DNA from: CAYVBJ01 sp964449075 | GTDB lineage: Bacteria; Bacteroidota; Rhodothermia; Balneolales; Balneolaceae | Direction of reading: 5' to 3' | DNA: 64,000 nt | Assembly (NCBI GenBank): GCA_964449075.1 | Contig: CAYVBJ010000005.1 | Span: 86,386-150,385, forward strand | Notes under the pieces: generated by a model | Databases searched by the model: none | The model's input: only the letters and a program-made list of their open reading frames with translations | What the model was told of the DNA's origin: nothing | Program-made: the position numbers and the translations under genes | Part shown: positions 8,759 through 17,118 of the stretch, piece after piece | How the letters are laid out: each line of letters begins with the position of its first letter | How positions within the stretch are numbered: position 1 is the first letter of the stretch

Positions 8759-9412
8759 TTATACCGAATACCAAAGCACGGCGAAAAAGTGGCAGGTTGT
8801 GCCTATCAGAACAAAGAGGTGCCAGATGAAATGTGTGTACTTGAATTTCGGTGCTGCGTAAAAAGCAACGCCGATCATGTAGGCGATACCACCGAGTATA
8901 AGCCAGATGATTCCGGCAGGCGGCATACTGAGCCAGAGATCTTTAGCGGCAAAAAGAGCAAGCCAGCCCATTCCAATGTAGATAAAAGTGGAGAGTTTCG
9001 GATATTTGACGCCGGCAACCAGTTTTAGAATAATGCCTCCGATGGCAATGCCCCAAACCAGTCCAAACAGAATCCAGCCTACACTGTCTCTTAAAATACC
9101 GAGTGTAAACGGTGTATATGTACCGGCAATCAGCAGGAAAATAGCCATATGATCCAAAATCCGGAGACGCTGTTTTAAATCGTCTCTTTGGATAGCGTGA
9201 TAGATGGTGGAACTGAAATAGAGGATAATTGCACTTGTGATAAACACAGAAGCACCGATAATAGTTAAGGCATCTCCTTTAGTAGCAGCATGAAAAATTA
9301 AGAAGGGGGCAGCTATCAAGGCTCCGACAAAGCCTATACCATGACTGATACTATTTGCCACTTCCTCTGCGTAGGTTTGCTTACGGTCTGCTTTTTGAAT
9401 TTTTTTAATCAC
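8759..9412 (-). CDS. trhA: Hemolysin III / TrhA family membrane protein
   Basis: This seven-helix integral membrane protein belongs to the HlyIII-PAQR family, linked in other bacteria to membrane-fluidity homeostasis. It shows the family's metal-site motifs: EVANSISHGIG at the N-terminus, SSTIYH, LDHMAIFLLIAGTYTP and a C-terminal HFIWHLFVLIGTTCHF. The length of 217 aa is typical. It is transcribed alone, facing the tRNA. The family's old haemolysin label is not a safe functional claim. Confidence 0.92.
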   Translation of the reverse strand: MIKKIQKADRKQTYAEEVANSISHGIGFVGALIAAPFLIFHAATKGDALTIIGASVFITSAIILYFSSTIYHAIQRDDLKQRLRILDHMAIFLLIAGTYTPFTLGILRDSVGWILFGLVWGIAIGGIILKLVAGVKYPKLSTFIYIGMGWLALFAAKDLWLSMPPAGIIWLILGGIAYMIGVAFYAAPKFKYTHFIWHLFVLIGTTCHFFAVLWYSV

Positions 9413-9489
9413 TTCAGATTACTGATTATTTTTTTTGTAACGTATAAAATAAAGATTAATTATTTTAAATCAAGAGTCTGACACAGTAC

Positions 9490-9606
9490 TGTCCAAAACG
9501 TTTAAGATTTTTAATTCATACCTATGTTTTAGTGCATCCGGAAGCATATATTGTTGAATTTCGAAAATAGAACCCCGGATGTTCGTCTATGCTCCTATGG
9601 GAGCAT
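9490..9606. repeat. Dispersed structured repeat, copy 1
   Basis: It resembles 60933-61060 in order and sequence: GTCCAAAACG, an AT-rich stretch, CATCCGGAAGC, then a downstream partner arm and a TATG/CATG-centred hairpin. The arm pair is GGAAGCAT/ATGCTCC here and GGAAGCAG/CTGCTTCC in the other copy. The last base pair therefore changes on both sides (T-A versus G-C), which supports a conserved fold. It lies in the 733-bp gap upstream of the SLC13 permease gene. Confidence 0.65.
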
Positions 9607-9780
9607 TTGGTGGGTAATAAACGAGAGATTGAAAAACCAATAGCGTCCCGTAGGGTACGCCTGGCAGAAGCCTGACGTAAAGCGTGCCCATCCACAGCTT
9701 CTCACCAGGCGTTCCGCTGGAACGCAGCGATCAAGAAAGTACCACACATTGTTACCCACCAAACCTTCCTACAGGAAGGT
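9589..9780. mobile_element. MITE/REP-like nested palindromic element
   Basis: Nested inverted repeats span about 190 bp. At the left edge is ATGCTCCTATGGGAGCAT (9589-9606) and at the right edge ACCTTCCTACAGGAAGGT (9763-9780), two hairpins with 7-bp stems and 4-nt loops of the same design. Inside them a 15-bp pair TTTGGTGGGTAATAA/TTGTTACCCACCAAA (one mismatch) encloses ACGCCTGG/CCAGGCGT. Two further hairpins, GCGTCCCGTAGGGTACGC and GCGTTCCGCTGGAACGC, lie inside. There is no ORF. Flanking hairpins of this sort resemble IS200/IS605-related or RAYT-mobilised elements; the link is inference. Confidence 0.6.
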
Positions 9781-10145
9781 AAAGGAGTTGTTTGACTCGC
9801 ACGTGTACACGTTGAAGTCTTTTATTGGTAATAGTCTGCTCATCGTTTATGGAATAGATCATCAGACAAGTTCTCTGTCACCTACTCCATTTTGTATCCA
9901 GCAGTTTTTCAAAACGTTTTTGACAGTTCTGAGCCTGACAAATCAATTCTATCTTTATTATCACCGGTACAGGCTTTAAAAAATCGATGAATTACGGGAT
10001 TAGATTGCTTACATTCTATTCTTTCAGAGGCTGGTAAATTTTAAGGCTATGTTGATAAAACCGAAATTAAAATCACAGCAGGGATGAGCATATCTCATAC
10101 AGATTATTCCTTATTACTGTTTCTCATGGATAATTAAATATACTG

Positions 10146-11912
10146 ATGGCACCAGAGGGATTATTTATAATTATTTTACTGGCCGGTCTGTTTCTGGTTC
10201 TTTTGTTTACAAGAGCTTCAGCTGATGCGGTTTTTGCAGGAGCTCTTGCCATTATAATCGTATCAGGTGTGGTGCCGGTTCGTGAAGCGCTTGCAGGATT
10301 TTCGAATGAGGGTATGCTCACTGTTGCTGCTCTGTATATTGTGGCATCTGGACTCAGGGAGACCGGAGCTATTCAGTTTGTAGTCAATAATCTCCTGGGA
10401 GTGCCGAAAAAAATGTGGATGACACAAGCCCGGATTATTGCACCTGTTATGGGCATGAGTGCCTTTTTGAATAACACTCCCATTGTTGCCTCTTTTATAC
10501 CTGCACTGCAGGAGTGGGCCAAAAAATACAGAATCTCCGTTTCAAAACTGATGATCCCGCTTAGTTATGCTGCTGTACTGGGCGGTGTTTGCACACTGAT
10601 TGGTACCAGCACGAATCTTATTGTAAACGGGCTTCTCATTGCCGAAAAAGATATAACTCTTGGATTATTTGAGCCTGCCTATGTGGGTGTTCCGCTGGCC
10701 ATTGCAGGATTTATCTACTTGCTGCTGGCTGGCAGAAGGCTGCTGCCGGAAGGCAAATCTCTGCTTTCCACATTTGAAAATACACGAGAGTACACGATCG
10801 AAATGATTGTGCGTGACGGAAGTACGCTTATAGGTAAATCTATTGAAGAGGCAGGTCTCAGAAATTTGCCCGGACTGTTTCTGGTTGAGATTGTACGTGA
10901 CGAAACGATACTCGCTGCCGTTGAACCCGATGAAGTGTTTCAATCAGGTGACCGGTTAATTTTTACAGGTATGGTTGACTCAATAGCCGATTTACAACAA
11001 ATAAGTGGACTTGAACCTGCAACAGACCAGGTCTTTAAGCTCGATACGGCAAGAAGAGACAGGCATCTTGTAGAAGCCGCGGTATCACCTTCAAATCCGC
11101 TGACCGGCAAAACAGTGAAAGAGGGTGAATTCCGGAACAGGTATGGCGGAGTAATACTTGCAATTTCAAGAAGCGGTGAACGCGTAAAGCAAAAGGTGGG
11201 TGATATACGGCTTCAAACCGGGGATGTACTGTTGATGGAGACGCCCCGGAATTTTGCGGACCGCTATAAAAACTCGAGTGATTTTCTGCTTGTCAGTACC
11301 CTCTCGAAAAACAATGCTCCGGATTATGAGAAAGCATGGGCCGCCTGGGGGATTCTGGGTATTATGGTTCTACTTGTAGTGATGAATTTTATGACAATGT
11401 TCCAGGCTTCATTGCTTGCTGCATTGGGCATGCTGGTTACAAATTGTACAAATATGAATATAGCTCGCTCAGACATCGACTGGCAGGTACTGATTGTGAT
11501 TGCCTCAGCACTCGGAATCGGAAACGCACTGCTTGTAACCGGTACTGCGGAACATATCTCTATGAGCTTTATCGGTCTGGCAGGTGAACATCCTTACCTG
11601 GCACTCATTGCAACTTACCTGGTAACGTGGGTGCTTACAGAAATGATTACCAATAATGCATCTGCCGTACTGATATTTCCGATTGCAATCTCGGTAGCTG
11701 AAACTCTGGGTGTTTCATTTATGCCATTTGTGATGACTATTATTTTTGCGGCCTCAGCAAGTTTTGCAACTCCTATTGGCTATCAGACAAATTTAATGGT
11801 CTACGGTCCCGGCGGTTATAAATTCAGTGATTATATGAAGGCCGGTTTGCCTTTAAATGCGCTGGTTGCAATTATCACTATAATACTTGTTCCGATAGTC
11901 TGGCCATTTTGA
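10146..11912 (+). CDS. SLC13-family sodium/sulfate-type permease with two RCK_C domains
   Basis: This inner-membrane divalent-anion:Na+ symporter has 588 aa. N-terminal helices carry FLNNTPIVASFIPA (about 108-121) and GTSTNLIVNG (153-162). Two cytoplasmic TrkA/RCK C-terminal domains follow (about 217-290 and 305-385, each with LTGKTV- or LIGKSI-type starts). The second half of the transporter ends with TNNASAVLIFPIA and a repeat of the substrate loop, TPIGYQTNLMVYGPGGY. The layout matches algal and bacterial SLT-type sulfate permeases. It is directly upstream of cysQ (39 bp) and the rest of the sulfate assimilation genes, which makes sulfate the likely substrate. Confidence 0.88.
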   Translation: MAPEGLFIIILLAGLFLVLLFTRASADAVFAGALAIIIVSGVVPVREALAGFSNEGMLTVAALYIVASGLRETGAIQFVVNNLLGVPKKMWMTQARIIAPVMGMSAFLNNTPIVASFIPALQEWAKKYRISVSKLMIPLSYAAVLGGVCTLIGTSTNLIVNGLLIAEKDITLGLFEPAYVGVPLAIAGFIYLLLAGRRLLPEGKSLLSTFENTREYTIEMIVRDGSTLIGKSIEEAGLRNLPGLFLVEIVRDETILAAVEPDEVFQSGDRLIFTGMVDSIADLQQISGLEPATDQVFKLDTARRDRHLVEAAVSPSNPLTGKTVKEGEFRNRYGGVILAISRSGERVKQKVGDIRLQTGDVLLMETPRNFADRYKNSSDFLLVSTLSKNNAPDYEKAWAAWGILGIMVLLVVMNFMTMFQASLLAALGMLVTNCTNMNIARSDIDWQVLIVIASALGIGNALLVTGTAEHISMSFIGLAGEHPYLALIATYLVTWVLTEMITNNASAVLIFPIAISVAETLGVSFMPFVMTIIFAASASFATPIGYQTNLMVYGPGGYKFSDYMKAGLPLNALVAIITIILVPIVWPF

Positions 11913-11951
11913 ACGTATTTAAATAATAAACAACATCAATAGACAAACAAT

Positions 11952-12707
11952 ATGAAAAATCTCAAACAGAAATTGACAGTTATTGCAAAACAAGCCGGAG
12001 ATGCAATTCTTCGCTACTATGACGATGAGATCGAAGTGGATCAAAAAGATGATCATTCTCCGCTTACCAAAGCTGATACAGATGCGCACCATATTATTGT
12101 TGATGCACTCAAAAAATTAACACCTGAAATTCCCATTATTTCCGAAGAGGGCGGAATTGCCGGATATGATGAGCGAAAAAAATGGAAGAAGTTCTGGCTT
12201 GTGGATCCGCTTGACGGCACCAAGGAGTTCATCAAAAAAAATGGCGAATTCACGGTGAATATTGCCCTGATCGAAGATCATATTCCGGTTCTCGGGGTGG
12301 TTTATATTCCTGCAAAAGAGATATTTTATATCGGGGATGCTGAATCAGGCAGTTTTAAAATTGAAAATGGCAGGGAAAATACCCGTATTTATTCTGAGAA
12401 ACCTGATCTCAGCAAACCGCTCACAGTTGTGGCAAGCCGTTCTCACGGATCATCAGATCTTGAGGAGAGGCTGGCTGAGCACAATGTGATTGTCGGGAAG
12501 AAGATTCCGGCAGGAAGTTCGCTTAAATTCTGCCTTGTAGCTGAAGGTGTTGCGGATATCTACCCGAGAATGGGTCAGACAATGGAGTGGGATACGGCAG
12601 CAGGAGATGCGGTTTTTCGCTATTCAGGCAAAGATGGAACACGTGTGTCTCCTTTGGAGTACAATAAGAAATCTTTAAAAAACAGTGGTTTTATTATAGG
12701 ATTATGA
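11952..12707 (+). CDS. cysQ: 3'(2'),5'-bisphosphate nucleotidase CysQ
   Basis: This inositol-monophosphatase-fold enzyme hydrolyses PAP (and PAPS), recycling the by-product of sulfonucleotide metabolism. The metal-binding motifs are present: SEEGG near residue 60, DPLDGTKEFI near 88 and MEWDTAAGDAV near 210. At 251 aa it is standard length. Its position between the sulfate permease and cysD supports the CysQ assignment over a generic inositol phosphatase. Confidence 0.93.
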   Translation: MKNLKQKLTVIAKQAGDAILRYYDDEIEVDQKDDHSPLTKADTDAHHIIVDALKKLTPEIPIISEEGGIAGYDERKKWKKFWLVDPLDGTKEFIKKNGEFTVNIALIEDHIPVLGVVYIPAKEIFYIGDAESGSFKIENGRENTRIYSEKPDLSKPLTVVASRSHGSSDLEERLAEHNVIVGKKIPAGSSLKFCLVAEGVADIYPRMGQTMEWDTAAGDAVFRYSGKDGTRVSPLEYNKKSLKNSGFIIGL

Positions 12708-12953
12708 AACTGGTTAGTTCATATCGAAGCAGCCGCTGCGGTTTAAGCTGTGCGAATAGAATAGACGCAATTTTCAGATCAGCAGTGGTGAATTAAGATT
12801 TCAACTTACACTGTTTCCCCTTATTTTAGTAACTCTTCAACACTACCCCGGGTTTGAAACTATTAGACTTTTTAAAAGATCCCAATTTTTAAACTTGATA
12901 TCTGTATTATTACATCTGCAGACAGAAATCTGAAACAGTCACCAAGACTCACA

Positions 12954-13862
12954 ATGTCAAAAAAATCATCCAATACCCATCTCAAGAATCTTGAAGACGA
13001 AGCCATTTACATTATGCGGGAAGTAGCGGCGCAGTTTGAGCGTCCGGTTTTGCTATTTTCCGGCGGAAAGGATTCCATCTGCATGGTACATCTTGCACTA
13101 AAAGCATTTTATCCTGCCAAAATTCCGTTTCCGTTAATGCATGTAGATACGGGGCATAACTTTCCTGAAACGATTGAATTCAGAGATAAGCTTGTGGAAG
13201 AGACCGGCACTGAACTGCTGGTTGGCAGTGTGCAGGAATCTATTAACCAGGGCCGGGTGAAAGAGGAGACCGGGCCGGATGCAAGCAGGAATGCCCTTCA
13301 AACAGTAACACTGCTTGATACACTAAAAAAACACCAGGTGGATGCAGCGCTTGGCGGAGGGCGGCGTGATGAAGAGAAAGCGCGGGCCAAAGAGCGTTTT
13401 TTCTCGCACCGTGATACGTTTGGTCAGTGGGATCCGAAAAATCAGCGTCCCGAGCTCTGGAACCTCTTTAACGGCAGAAAAAATCCGGGCGAACATTTCC
13501 GTGTATTCCCCATAAGTAACTGGACTGAGATGGATGTTTGGCAGTATATCGCACAGGAAGAGATTGATATTCCATCACTTTATTTTGCCCACCAGCGGGA
13601 AGTCTTTAACCGCAGGGGTGTGTGGCTGGCTGATACTGATTTTGTAAACCGGCAGGACGATGAACCGCTTGAGCGGCGGACAGTCCGTTTTCGAACGATT
13701 GGGGATGCCACTTGTACAGGAGCCGTTCTTTCCGAGGCATCCAATATGGAGGAGATTATTCAGGAAGTGGCAGCTGCACGCCAAACCGAACGCGGTAACC
13801 GCCATGATGACAAACGCAGCGAGACGGCTATGGAAGACAGGAAAAGACAGGGTTATTTCTAA
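12954..13862 (+). CDS. cysD: Sulfate adenylyltransferase subunit 2
   Basis: This is the catalytic ATP-pyrophosphatase subunit that forms adenylyl sulfate (APS) from ATP and sulfate, coupled to GTP hydrolysis by CysN. The PP-loop LFSGGKDS is near residues 34-41, followed by MHVDTGHNFPET, ALGGGRRDEEKAR and the conserved RTIGDATCTGAV. The length of 302 aa is normal. It is followed after 79 bp by the cysN-cysC fusion. The preceding 246 bp contain no recognisable gene. Confidence 0.97.
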   Translation: MSKKSSNTHLKNLEDEAIYIMREVAAQFERPVLLFSGGKDSICMVHLALKAFYPAKIPFPLMHVDTGHNFPETIEFRDKLVEETGTELLVGSVQESINQGRVKEETGPDASRNALQTVTLLDTLKKHQVDAALGGGRRDEEKARAKERFFSHRDTFGQWDPKNQRPELWNLFNGRKNPGEHFRVFPISNWTEMDVWQYIAQEEIDIPSLYFAHQREVFNRRGVWLADTDFVNRQDDEPLERRTVRFRTIGDATCTGAVLSEASNMEEIIQEVAAARQTERGNRHDDKRSETAMEDRKRQGYF

Positions 13863-13941
13863 ATTTTTAATTTTTAATTGTGAATTCTTAATTCTGATTC
13901 AATTAAAAATTGAAAATTGAGAATTCAAAATTCAGTGTTTT

Positions 13942-15876
13942 ATGAGCAATAACGGTGAAATTACCGACAATAAATACCTCGACATGGATCTGCTTCGTTT
14001 TACGACAGCGGGGAGTGTTGATGATGGAAAAAGCACGCTGATCGGGCGGCTTCTGTACGATTCAAAATCTATTTTTGAAGATCAGATGGAAGCGATAGAG
14101 AAATCGAGCCGCAGCAGCGGGGAAGAGGAGGTAAATCTTGCCCTTTTGACAGATGGACTGAAGGCGGAGCGGGAACAGAAGATTACCATTGATGTGGCCT
14201 ACCGTTATTTTGCCACACCAAAGCGAAAATTTATTATCGCGGATACCCCGGGTCATATACAGTACACCCGTAACATGGTAACCGGTGCATCCACCGCTGA
14301 GCTTGCCGTGATTCTTGTAGACGCAGGAAAAGGGGTACTCACTCAATCCAAACGGCATGCTTTTATCTCGTCACTGCTTCAGATTCCGCATCTTGTGGTT
14401 GCCGTTAACAAAATGGACCTGGTGGATTATGACGAAAAAGTTTTTGACGGGATTGTATCAGATTTCCGGAAATTTGCAAAAAAACTGGATGTGGATGATA
14501 TCACCTTTATCCCAATCTCTGCACTGAAAGGTGATAATGTGGTAGAGAAGGGCGATAATATGCCCTGGTATCATGGAACTACGTTTCTGCATCACCTGGA
14601 AAATGTGAATGTGGAAGCATCCCATAACATTGTTGATTTTCGCTTGCCCGTACAGTATGTGATCCGTCCGCATCAAAAATTCAGAGGATTTGCAGGAAGG
14701 GTTGCATCGGGCAGGATACGTCCCGGTGATGAAATTATGGCATTGCCATCAAGGCTGACAAGCAGGGTAAAGGAAATTGTTACCTACGATAATAATCTTG
14801 AGGAGGCGATGCCGGGAGATACGGTAACTGTTACGATAGATGATGAGATCGATATCAGCCGGGGCGATATGATCGTCCGCAAAAACAACGTGCCGAATGT
14901 TGGCAGCGATTTTGAAGCGTACCTCTGCTGGATGAATGAGGATCATATGGAGATGGATAAATCCTATATTATCAAACACACTACAAATACGGCACAGGTT
15001 TATATCACGGATTTAATCTACCGTATGAATGTGGACACCCTGCACAGGGAGGATGCTTCGGAGCTGAACCTCAATGAGATAGGACGCGTAAAACTTAAAA
15101 CGTCAAAACCACTCTTTTTTGATCCATACCAGATAAATCAAAAAACCGGAAGTTTTATTATCATTGATCCGTCAAGCAATGTGACTGTTGGTGCCGGTAT
15201 GATACGGGCGAAATCGACAATATCAAACGGGGCCGGAACTCAAACAGAGACCCGCAGCGTAGAATCCGGGAAAACAACGGTCTCTCCAAATGTAACGTGG
15301 GAATCCTGGAATATTCCGCGCGAAGAGCGTGAGCAGCGAAATGGCCAGAAGGCAGAAGTTCTATGGTTCACTGGAATATCCGGTGCAGGGAAAAGCACGA
15401 TAGCCAAAGCGCTTGAGAAAAGACTGTGGGATGAGGGTAAACAGACAATACTGCTGGACGGTGACCAGGTGCGCCATGGCTTAAATGGTGATTTGGGTTT
15501 TAGTCCGAAAGACAGGACTGAAAACATCCGGCGGGTCGGGGAACTGGCAAGGCTATTCTTTGAACATGGAAATATTGTTCTCTGCACATTTGTTTCACCC
15601 TATAAAGCAGACCGCGAACGTGTGCGATCCCTGTTTCCCGATGGCCGGTTTACTGAAATCCATGTCATATGCGATCCGGAAACAGCTCAAAGCCGGGATC
15701 CGAAAGGACTTTATGAGAAAGCTAAAAAAGGCGAAATTAAAGGTCTGACAGGATATGATGCGGCTCATGAGCAACCATCCGGTGAAGGTGTTTTGGAGAT
15801 AAATACCGATGAGATGGATGCAAAGGAAGCCGTGGAGTTTTTATATAACAGGATATCCGCTGACAGGATGAAGTAG
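13942..15876 (+). CDS. cysNC: Bifunctional sulfate adenylyltransferase GTPase / APS kinase (CysN-CysC)
   Basis: This is a two-domain fusion of 644 aa. The CysN part (about 1-430) is an EF-Tu-like GTPase with GSVDDGKST (P-loop), DTPGHIQYTRNM (G3) and NKMD (G4), then two beta-barrel domains. The CysC part (about 470-640) is APS kinase with FTGISGAGKST, DGDQVRHGLNGDLGFS and CTFVSPYK. It drives APS synthesis and converts APS to PAPS. Such fusions are well known. The gap to cysD is AT-rich with short inverted repeats of AATTTTTAAT type. Confidence 0.97.
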   Translation: MSNNGEITDNKYLDMDLLRFTTAGSVDDGKSTLIGRLLYDSKSIFEDQMEAIEKSSRSSGEEEVNLALLTDGLKAEREQKITIDVAYRYFATPKRKFIIADTPGHIQYTRNMVTGASTAELAVILVDAGKGVLTQSKRHAFISSLLQIPHLVVAVNKMDLVDYDEKVFDGIVSDFRKFAKKLDVDDITFIPISALKGDNVVEKGDNMPWYHGTTFLHHLENVNVEASHNIVDFRLPVQYVIRPHQKFRGFAGRVASGRIRPGDEIMALPSRLTSRVKEIVTYDNNLEEAMPGDTVTVTIDDEIDISRGDMIVRKNNVPNVGSDFEAYLCWMNEDHMEMDKSYIIKHTTNTAQVYITDLIYRMNVDTLHREDASELNLNEIGRVKLKTSKPLFFDPYQINQKTGSFIIIDPSSNVTVGAGMIRAKSTISNGAGTQTETRSVESGKTTVSPNVTWESWNIPREEREQRNGQKAEVLWFTGISGAGKSTIAKALEKRLWDEGKQTILLDGDQVRHGLNGDLGFSPKDRTENIRRVGELARLFFEHGNIVLCTFVSPYKADRERVRSLFPDGRFTEIHVICDPETAQSRDPKGLYEKAKKGEIKGLTGYDAAHEQPSGEGVLEINTDEMDAKEAVEFLYNRISADRMK

Positions 15877-15931
15877 AAAAAAGTATATGGATAAACTGCT
15901 AAGAAGCTTTGTTTTTTAGCAAATTAAAAAT

Positions 15932-15948
15932 AAAAGCGCTTTCATATA
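15932..15948 (+). promoter_or_regulatory. Shared 17-bp element (copy 1), candidate operator
   Basis: AAAAGCGCTTTCATATA contains the 10-bp palindrome AAAGCGCTTT. The identical 17-mer occurs at 56067-56083 upstream of ilvD and the ilvB leader. Here it lies about 100 bp upstream of the Cys-rich leader ORF of cysH. The palindrome resembles a LacI/GalR-type site, but no regulator can be assigned from the sequence. Confidence 0.45.
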
Positions 15949-16029
15949 TCTTTTTCAAAAACGGGTTTGATCTATCCTCTTTTAGTCGTTATACTTGCAG
16001 GTGTTTCACTTAGAAACAGACCTGTATTA

Positions 16030-16152
16030 ATGGCTAATATCATTTTCTTTCTTTTGAAAAATAAACTGAATGATTTATCGGCAAATAGTGACAATGTCAG
16101 GCTTTACCCTGTCTCGTGTTGTTGTACGTACAACTGCACAGGTAGTGGCTGA
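16030..16152 (+). CDS. Cys-rich leader peptide of the cysH attenuator
   Basis: This is a 40-codon ORF (ATG 16030, TGA 16150-16152) ending VSCCCTYNCTGSG. Codons 16117-16125 are three consecutive TGT (Cys), with a fourth Cys codon at 16135. Four Cys in the last twelve residues upstream of a cysteine-biosynthesis gene is the expected design of a ribosome-stalling leader. The peptide itself probably has no function. The start codon is uncertain because no clear Shine-Dalgarno precedes it; only the frame through the Cys codons matters for the model. Confidence 0.7.
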   Translation: MANIIFFLLKNKLNDLSANSDNVRLYPVSCCCTYNCTGSG

Positions 16153-16206
16153 AAGAGGCTGGCATGATTTTCTGATCTGTTAAACTTTTTTAAAGCCTGC
16201 TACCTG
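16108..16206 (+). promoter_or_regulatory. Predicted cysteine-responsive transcription attenuator
   Basis: Three overlapping pairings can be drawn. The pause hairpin is CCTGT (16108-16112) with ACAGG (16138-16142), enclosing the perfect 14-nt palindrome GTTGTACGTACAAC (16121-16134). The antiterminator pairs CAGGTAG+GGCT (16139-16145 and 16147-16150) with AGCC+CTACCTG (16194-16197 and 16200-16206), 11 bp around a small internal loop. The terminator is at 16192-16230. A ribosome stalled at the Cys triplet (16117-16125) leaves 16139-16150 free and favours read-through. A ribosome reaching the stop at 16150 masks it and lets the terminator form. Confidence 0.75.
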
Positions 16207-16230
16207 ATAAAGGCAGCGGGCTTTTTTATT
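16192..16230 (+). terminator. Intrinsic terminator in the cysH leader
   Basis: The stem AAAGCCTGCTACCT (16192-16205) pairs with AGGCAGCGGGCTTT (16211-16224) with one mismatch and one G-T pair, a 5-nt loop GATAA, then TTTTTTATT. It ends about 80 bp before the cysH ATG and 316 bp after the cysNC stop starts the gap. Its distance from cysNC and its alternative pairing with upstream sequence favour a role in the cysH leader over ending cysNC transcription, though it could do both. Confidence 0.85.
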
Positions 16231-16311
16231 GTGCTGATTAGTCAGTAAGCAGGTCTGTAAATAAAAAACAACTAACTAACCTTCAACAATTATCCAAATT
16301 TGCGGGATAAT

Positions 16312-17079
16312 ATGAATAGAAACCCGAAAATTTCCGGTAATGGAAATTTCAAAGCAGATGGCTACCAATCCGTTGAATCCTGTAAAAATCAGCTTACCCA
16401 GTTAAATGATCTATTTGAGGCGAAAAATCCTGATGAAATTCTCAAATGGGCAGCTGCAACATTTGGTTCAAAAATAGTGATGGGAACCGGATTTGGTCCT
16501 TCAGGTGTTTTTCTGATCCATCGCTTATACCAGCTTGGTCTGCCCATATCTGTATTTTACCTGGATACAAACCTTTTATTTAGTGAAACCTATGAACTGT
16601 GTGATAAGCTTGAAAAGCAATTTGGGATTACTATCGAAAAAATAACTCCAGAATATACGCTTGATGAGCAGGCAGAAAAATTTGGTGATAATCTGTGGTA
16701 TAAAAACCCGAACCGTTGCTGTTTTATCCGAAAAGTGCGTCCCCTAAGAAACTATCTTCAGGATAAATCAGCATGGATTACCGGTATCAGGAGGAATCAG
16801 TCTGAGTCCCGGAAAGAGACTCAACTTGTGGAGTACGACAGTGAATGTGATGTGATAAAAATAAACCCGGTTGCAGCCTGGTCCTCTGGCCAGTTGTGGA
16901 GCTATATCAAAGATTATGATCTCCCTTATAATCCGCTGCATGATGAGAGTTTTCCCAGTATCGGGTGCATTCCATGTACAAACCAGGTTGAAAACGGTGA
17001 TCATGAGCGGGCCGGCAGATGGAAAGATATCGATAAAAATGAGTGCGGCATTCATCTGCCTGTACAAACCGGCACCTGA
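16312..17079 (+). CDS. cysH: Assimilatory APS/PAPS reductase, [4Fe-4S] type
   Basis: This enzyme reduces adenylyl sulfate (or PAPS) to sulfite using thioredoxin. The two cysteine pairs that bind the 4Fe-4S cluster are present (PNRCCFIRKVRPL and SIGCIPCT), as is the C-terminal catalytic NECGIH. These mark the APS-reductase type rather than the E. coli PAPS type. The ATG at 16312 is chosen; an in-frame TTG lies at 16300. The 255-aa length fits. The nearby terminator and Cys-codon leader suggest the gene is controlled by cysteine supply. It converges with the kinase gene ending at 17119. Confidence 0.93.
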   Translation: MNRNPKISGNGNFKADGYQSVESCKNQLTQLNDLFEAKNPDEILKWAAATFGSKIVMGTGFGPSGVFLIHRLYQLGLPISVFYLDTNLLFSETYELCDKLEKQFGITIEKITPEYTLDEQAEKFGDNLWYKNPNRCCFIRKVRPLRNYLQDKSAWITGIRRNQSESRKETQLVEYDSECDVIKINPVAAWSSGQLWSYIKDYDLPYNPLHDESFPSIGCIPCTNQVENGDHERAGRWKDIDKNECGIHLPVQTGT

Positions 17080-17118
17080 TTTTATGTCCTGTTTTTCAGC
17101 GTACCCCGAAATTTAGAT

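Noticed and set aside
8577..8774. 65-codon minus-strand ORF near the tRNA
   Set aside because: Composition is random, and the DNA has CGCAGATTTTCGCAG-type intergenic repeat words.
16094..16183. Alternative 29-codon ATG frame (MSGFTLSRVVV...) overlapping the Cys-rich leader
   Set aside because: It has only one Cys, at its last codon, and the pairing geometry fits the other frame. It remains possible that it is translated.
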